DNA of 48,431 nt from assembly GCA_965662345.1 (NCBI GenBank), contig CBFIHE010000017.1:1-48431 (forward strand). The letters are read 5' to 3'. This DNA is from UBA6049 sp965662345. Lineage in GTDB: Bacteria > Bacteroidota > Bacteroidia > Flavobacteriales_G > Salibacteraceae. Both the position numbers and the translations under genes were made by a program. The notes under the pieces are model-generated. The model had not been told where the DNA came from. It searched no databases and saw nothing but the letters and a program-made list of their open reading frames with translations. Of the stretch, positions 44,441-48,431 are shown piece by piece (the first letter of the stretch is position 1; each line of letters begins with the position of its first letter).

Positions 44441-44448
44441 CAAATGTA
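44441..44448 (-). promoter_or_regulatory. -7 promoter box 6 nt before the lectin-protein ATG
   Basis: Coding-strand TACATTTG is an exact TAnnTTTG match, separated from the ATG at 44434 by exactly 6 nt. No -33 TTTG is seen at the usual distance. Confidence 0.6.
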
Positions 44449-44478
44449 GACTTTCTCAATCAGGCCCGGCTTAGATTA

Positions 44479-44586
44479 ATGCGCAAGCTACTAGAATTTT
44501 TCATAGGCATTTCGGAAGAAGAGAAATTAGAGCTTTCATTTTCATCTCTCTTTTTTCTAAGCATGCGGTTAAATCTTCTCAGATGA
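44479..44586 (+). CDS. Doubtful 35-codon ORF, possible transporter remnant
   Basis: ATG at 44479 encodes MRKLLEFFIGISEEEKLEL and then a short hydrophobic run, ending in TGA at 44584. The opening resembles the N-terminal start of Bacteroidetes MFS/nucleotide-exchange transporters, but nothing recognisable continues after the stop. It may be a truncated remnant or chance. The rest of 44444-44716 shows no gene. Confidence 0.2.
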   Translation: MRKLLEFFIGISEEEKLELSFSSLFFLSMRLNLLR

Positions 44587-44716
44587 TTTTTTCGTTCCAA
44601 TCTTTTGTCACTTATTCAATACCTTCACCTTTCGAAGTTTGATTCCTTCATTTGCCGTTCACTTTTCAACAGACATTCTATAAGCGATCAAAACATGGGC
44701 ACAAGAAACTCACTTG

Positions 44717-46021
44717 TCAAGTTGAAGAAGATATACCTTGGCTTTTTTTCCGAAAGAATGCATTGCCAAAATCCTGTAGGTAGGGGTTAGACAATTTTAA
44801 AAAGCCCAGTTGCTTTACATGATGGTCAAAGGTATTGTTGATTTTTTGCGCTTTTTTCTGTTCTTTTTTTTCACAATGGATAAGGTAAGTAGCCATTAGC
44901 TCAAATATTTTCGAATAGTCGGCATAGGAGTTTGGTGTCCTTTCCGGTGTAATCGAACCTAGTCTATGTTGCGCTTGCTGAATGTTTCCCTCGAACAATA
45001 GAGCCATACTTTCTGCAGCTAAATAGATACTAATAGTCGTGTATGCATACCATTGATCCATCTCATAGAGGGCCTCGTAATGCTTTGAAAAAAGATCGTT
45101 AATTAATTTCCATTTTCCTAAAAAGACCAAAGCGGGTACAAGTTCAAGGGCGATGTAATGCATTGGATAGCGATTTACCAATAATGGTAGATAGGAAGCC
45201 ATGATTTCGTCTGTAGCGTTTGGTTCACTGAGCATTCTGTAGCCCATGTATCTTCCTGCCAATACCGGGAAATAAGTGGCTAATTCAGGAGGTTCTACTC
45301 GATGAATTGGAGGCGTTGCACCCTTGTTTAAGTATTCTCTGTAACCAAGCATGCATTGGATAAACGTATACTCGGCCCTGTCATCAGGTTTAAGTATTTG
45401 GAGTAAATCGTAATAATATCCGTTTAAGTAAGAATAATCAATATACTGGTAAAAAATGTAATTTTTAAAATTCTTAATATTTGCAATGGACTTGATAAAT
45501 GTCATTACATTCGAAGGACTATTTCTTATAAATGCAGATATGATCTCAGCAAAGCTTCCACTTATATTTTCGTTAAATATTTCATCATCAGAAAATAAAC
45601 GTTCTATTTCTTCTTTTCTAAATTGATTTATGTAAATCAATGTAACCATCCCAAGTAGATAGCTCAAGTCTATATTTCCTTTATATCGTTTAATTTCTCC
45701 AACAACTTTTTCAATATCTTGAGTGTGTATGCTTCTTAGCGTATTGTGATAAGGAATCCAATCGTGAAAATACCATAAGTGGTTAGTATCAACACCTTGA
45801 ACAGCGGATAAATAAATATCTAAGTTGCGCCAAGTCTTTAAACTGATGTTTGTTTGTGGTAAAAGTCCGAAGAATCTACGAAGCGTATTGAAGCCAATAG
45901 AAACTTCATTCAATTCATTCATAGATTCATGAAGTAATTTAACGGAAATATTACTGGGAGAATGTTCGCCAATTGATGCAAGAAGTTTTTGTCTGTATTT
46001 TTGGATTTTATGTATATTCAT
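44717..46021 (-). CDS. Unrecognised 434-residue helical protein
   Basis: A largely alpha-helical protein without signal peptide or membrane segments. The N-terminal 75 residues (VSIGFNTLRRFFGLLP, SLKTWRNLDIYLS) resemble the small start modules of Bacteroidetes regulatory proteins with an HTH-like pattern, followed by a long TPR-like helical array. This is a weak resemblance and I assign no function. The gene is visibly more AT-rich than its neighbours. Its ATG overlaps the EamA gene stop as ATGA, so it is translated from the EamA transcript. Confidence 0.65.
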   Translation of the reverse strand: MNIHKIQKYRQKLLASIGEHSPSNISVKLLHESMNELNEVSIGFNTLRRFFGLLPQTNISLKTWRNLDIYLSAVQGVDTNHLWYFHDWIPYHNTLRSIHTQDIEKVVGEIKRYKGNIDLSYLLGMVTLIYINQFRKEEIERLFSDDEIFNENISGSFAEIISAFIRNSPSNVMTFIKSIANIKNFKNYIFYQYIDYSYLNGYYYDLLQILKPDDRAEYTFIQCMLGYREYLNKGATPPIHRVEPPELATYFPVLAGRYMGYRMLSEPNATDEIMASYLPLLVNRYPMHYIALELVPALVFLGKWKLINDLFSKHYEALYEMDQWYAYTTISIYLAAESMALLFEGNIQQAQHRLGSITPERTPNSYADYSKIFELMATYLIHCEKKEQKKAQKINNTFDHHVKQLGFLKLSNPYLQDFGNAFFRKKSQGISSST

Positions 46022-46860
46022 GAATACTGAAAAATTAAAACCCCACCAATCAAAAGGCTCAGGGCAATCATGGATCGTTTGTCAAGTCTTTCGTGCATAA
46101 TAACAACCCCAGCCAACCCAGTAAATATCGGAATAAATGAACTTAACGAAGTTACGATTAACGGATCCGTATCTCGTAATCCCAAGAGTCCGAAAAATAC
46201 AGCCATGGATATCACCGTACCAGCCAAGAGGTAATTAGGGCTATTTTGAATGAAGCTCTTTAGATCTAATGCATTTGTAAACAAGTACATCATCCCAAAA
46301 ATAGCAAAAATCGTAAACTCTTGATTGAGCATAAGAATAGTTGGATGTACCGTTTTAGTGAGATGCCACGTAATGAATGAAGCCGCGGTGAACCCTGTTA
46401 TCATGATTAGAAAATAGCGGCTCATATTACTCGATTTGAGCATATTTTTAATATCCAAACCTGTGTAAGTAAAAAGCCCGGTGAGCAACATGAGTACACC
46501 AAATACACTAACGGGTGAAATTCGTTGGAAAAAAGATAATACTACCGCTGCCAGAAGAGATGAAATGGCCGTGTAAAAAGCAAAAGTTTGTAGTGAAGAT
46601 TGTTTTAACCCTTTAACTAAACCATACAGGCCTGCGGCTCCAAGAAGATTGCATAAAATGAAAGCGGGATAATTTATCGACCATGAATAGATGAATTCAC
46701 TCATTGAGATATCAAAGCGTTCCATAAGTATAACGGCCAGAGTAGAGGTTACACTAGCTCTCCCCGTCATGAGCTGGAAGGGATGAAAAGTCTTTAAATA
46801 CTTTTTCCAAAAAAAGTTGTTTAACGCATAGAGTAAAACAGAAATCAGAATATACTTCAT
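46018..46860 (-). CDS. EamA-family drug/metabolite transporter
   Basis: A 280-residue polytopic membrane protein with about ten predicted helices in two EamA halves, starting MKYILISVLLYALNNFFWKK. The second half ends LTGLAGVVIMHERLD-like (FTGLAGVVIMHERL) and GGVLIFQ, the common family ending. DMT/EamA carriers move small organic solutes or metabolites; the substrate cannot be told. It is the first gene of a two-gene unit with the unrecognised 434-residue protein. Confidence 0.88.
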   Translation of the reverse strand: MKYILISVLLYALNNFFWKKYLKTFHPFQLMTGRASVTSTLAVILMERFDISMSEFIYSWSINYPAFILCNLLGAAGLYGLVKGLKQSSLQTFAFYTAISSLLAAVVLSFFQRISPVSVFGVLMLLTGLFTYTGLDIKNMLKSSNMSRYFLIMITGFTAASFITWHLTKTVHPTILMLNQEFTIFAIFGMMYLFTNALDLKSFIQNSPNYLLAGTVISMAVFFGLLGLRDTDPLIVTSLSSFIPIFTGLAGVVIMHERLDKRSMIALSLLIGGVLIFQYS

Positions 46861-46996
46861 TCAAATTCAATCAGATAACATATGGGCTAACTATGGGCTG
46901 AATGCGCACAAGCATTAACCTACCTTCGCAACTGTAAACGATGTAGTTGTCTCTGTTTTTACCGAATTTGGATACAAATTGTTTACTATTTAGTCC

Positions 46997-47033
46997 GAGC
47001 CTCCTGCAGGGTTCGATCCACTGTGGGAGGCTT
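46997..47033. other. Hairpin with tRNA T-arm-like loop between divergent genes
   Basis: GCCTCCTGCAG (46999-47009) pairs with CTGTGGGAGGC (47021-47031), 11 bp with two wobbles, extendable by A-T at 46998/47032. The 11-nt loop holds GTTCGATCC, like a tRNA T arm. It is followed by TTATTGATTAATTG. It could be a weak terminator, a leader structure of the plus-strand gene at 47072, or a tRNA-derived remnant. Confidence 0.4.
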
Positions 47034-47071
47034 ATTGATTAATTGTTACGCTTGCAAGATTAGCATTTTAG

Positions 47072-47536
47072 ATGAATAACAAACCAAACCAATTCTGCAC
47101 ACCTGTCGATAGGTTAGCCCTAATTCCGTATAAATATTTCCGGTTGATTTTAATGTTGGCAGCATGGTTAGTTTGCAGTATTGATGTATCTGCCCACGAG
47201 AAGCATGTAGATGCACTTTTGCAATTACAAAATCGGCTCAAGCAGAAAAACGCAGAGCTCTTACCACTAATTGAAGCATACAAGGCACGCTTTGGTGCAT
47301 CTTCCATTCTTGAGGTAAGTGAAGATGGATCAGTAAGTAGTTTAGTAGGTTTTACGAAAAATGGAAAGTCTGTTTTTTATGTTACCGATAATGTAGACGC
47401 GGCAATTTCAACAGCTAGCAATGTGGTGTATCCGGGTGGGGTGGAGAATGCCCGGGAAAGCGTAAGCGGCATTAGAGTATATCCTTTTACACTCAACTTA
47501 AAATTTATTAACCCCAACAACGAGTTTGTATCATGA
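47072..47536 (+). CDS. Hypothetical exported protein
   Basis: A 154-residue protein with an atypically late hydrophobic segment (LILMLAAWLVCSIDVSA, about residues 25-41), ending in a plausible cleavage site before HEKHVD. A short helix (LLQLQNRLKQKNAEL) and a beta-rich domain follow. I do not recognise the family. Its stop overlaps the start of the next gene as ATGA, so the two are translated together. The true start could be a later Met. Confidence 0.6.
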   Translation: MNNKPNQFCTPVDRLALIPYKYFRLILMLAAWLVCSIDVSAHEKHVDALLQLQNRLKQKNAELLPLIEAYKARFGASSILEVSEDGSVSSLVGFTKNGKSVFYVTDNVDAAISTASNVVYPGGVENARESVSGIRVYPFTLNLKFINPNNEFVS

Positions 47537-48431
47537 GAATGTCTTTTCAAAGTTTATTCTACTCTGTTCTTTTGATGTTTTTCTCATCTTTAGGTATCCA
47601 GCAGAATGGCACTGCTCAAGGTCTTTTGTGGGATGCAAGTTACGCTCCAAGTTCTGGAAGTGTTTATGATTTTGATTATGACTCAAACGGTAACTTATAT
47701 ATGTTGCTAGGTTTTTCAACGGGTGACGATGCCGATCCCTCAACAGGAGTTTCGCTGATTACTGAAGACGGCTTGTTCTTAGTGAAAATAGCTGCTTCTG
47801 GTCAGTTCAAAGAAGTTCAATTCCTAACCGATACAGTAATTTCAGCCAATGGGTTTGCTCCTAAATTGGATGTTGGGGATTACGGCAGGCTTTATTTAGC
47901 GCAAAACTTCTTAGATAGTATAGATGCTGACCCAAATGGTTCGCAGCAAATTTTTTATGCTGTTGGAGATATGGATATTCTGGTGTCGTCCTTAGACACA
48001 AGTGGTAATTTCATATGGGCAAAATCTTTTGGAGGAGTTGCCGCAGACTATTGTACAGAATTGAAAGAGCAAAACAGTAACCATCTTGTAGTTACAGGAC
48101 TGTTCAGAGATAGCGTGAACTTTGCCCCAGAATGGACTGTTAATAATTTGTTCCCATATGAAAGGAACTTATTTGCATCTCCAATTTATCCTGACGGCTT
48201 TGTTTTAAAAGTATACAGTGGTTCATTAAATGGTGGTAATTATGTGTCAGCTCACTCTATTTCTGGGGACGCCTCTGATGTTATCTTTAATCTTGATGTA
48301 ACAACTGATAGAATAGCTTTGGTAGGAGCTACAGGTTCAACAAACCTAGACTTAAATCCTTCACCGAATGCATCGTACAATGTTGCTCCTCTATCAAATT
48401 ACTCTTCATTTCTAAGCTATTTGGACCATAA
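47533..48431 (+). CDS. Secreted repeat protein, 3' end beyond the window
   Basis: ATG at 47533 overlaps the previous stop (ATGA). The frame stays open to the window end, giving at least 299 residues. A signal peptide (SLFYSVLLMFFSSLG, ending GTAQ) is followed by SBBP/beta-propeller-like strands: DFDYDSNGNLYML, LDVGDYGRLYLAQNF, LVSSLDTSGNFIWAKSFGG, LVVTGLFRDSVNF. Such proteins usually end in a T9SS sorting domain, which would lie beyond the edge. It is probably a surface protein. Confidence 0.75.
   Translation, partial: MRMSFQSLFYSVLLMFFSSLGIQQNGTAQGLLWDASYAPSSGSVYDFDYDSNGNLYMLLGFSTGDDADPSTGVSLITEDGLFLVKIAASGQFKEVQFLTDTVISANGFAPKLDVGDYGRLYLAQNFLDSIDADPNGSQQIFYAVGDMDILVSSLDTSGNFIWAKSFGGVAADYCTELKEQNSNHLVVTGLFRDSVNFAPEWTVNNLFPYERNLFASPIYPDGFVLKVYSGSLNGGNYVSAHSISGDASDVIFNLDVTTDRIALVGATGSTNLDLNPSPNASYNVAPLSNYSSFLSYLDH

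Overview
The window looks like chromosomal DNA of a Bacteroidetes bacterium, most likely a marine Flavobacteriales member assembled from a metagenome. Pointers: several type IX secretion (T9SS) cargo proteins with type A sorting tails or gliding-motility-associated C-terminal domains; recurrent TAnnTTTG (Bacteroidetes -7) promoter boxes; few Shine-Dalgarno sequences; a moderate, slightly AT-rich composition; and a 99-base run of N whose two edges carry the same 63 bases, an assembly scar. I cannot name the genus.

Layout. 1-2237: a secreted T9SS adhesin-like protein, then the sucD promoter region. 2238-6034 (+): sucD with its own terminator, fabG, and a large VWA-domain membrane protein. 6031-16593 (-): a lipoprotein translationally coupled to uvrB, a two-domain VOC protein, a P4-type acid phosphatase lipoprotein, a NYN-LOTUS protein, a cold-shock-domain protein with a basic arm, and a 1471-residue secreted subtilase-like protein. 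16681-24499 (-): an FG-GAP T9SS protein, then a gene row reading aspartyl protease-like, GT2 glycosyltransferase, DUF1801-like, AlkD-like, carboxypeptidase-regulatory-like (holding the N gap) and TPR/membrane/HTH protein. 24633-25523 (+): a secreted coiled-coil protein. 25520-27997 (-): a sensor histidine kinase pseudogene with four lesions, and an outer-membrane beta-barrel protein.

28055-34540 (-): a fatty-acid beta-oxidation operon: MarR regulator, FadN-type 3-hydroxyacyl-CoA dehydrogenase/enoyl-CoA hydratase, thiolase and acyl-CoA dehydrogenase. It has a double palindromic operator at its promoter and a strong terminator. A small four-helix-bundle (S23/IVP family) gene sits between the dehydrogenase and thiolase genes, bracketed by two heptanucleotide repeat arrays in inverted orientation. 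An orphan heptad array lies just upstream of the operon.

34813-48431: a small lipoprotein, an RlmL-type RNA methyltransferase, a YciO/Sua5-family protein, an Fsa-type transaldolase, uridine kinase, a ChaN-like protein, an aldehyde dehydrogenase, tRNA-Pro(GGG) with promoter and terminator, a phosphotransferase, an L-type-lectin T9SS protein, an unrecognised AT-rich gene coupled to an EamA transporter, and two short-signal secreted genes, the last cut by the window edge.

The most notable observations are the inverted heptad arrays around the four-helix-bundle gene (a candidate undescribed cassette) and the repeated placement of a -7 promoter box exactly 5-6 nt before start codons, which predicts widespread leaderless mRNAs.
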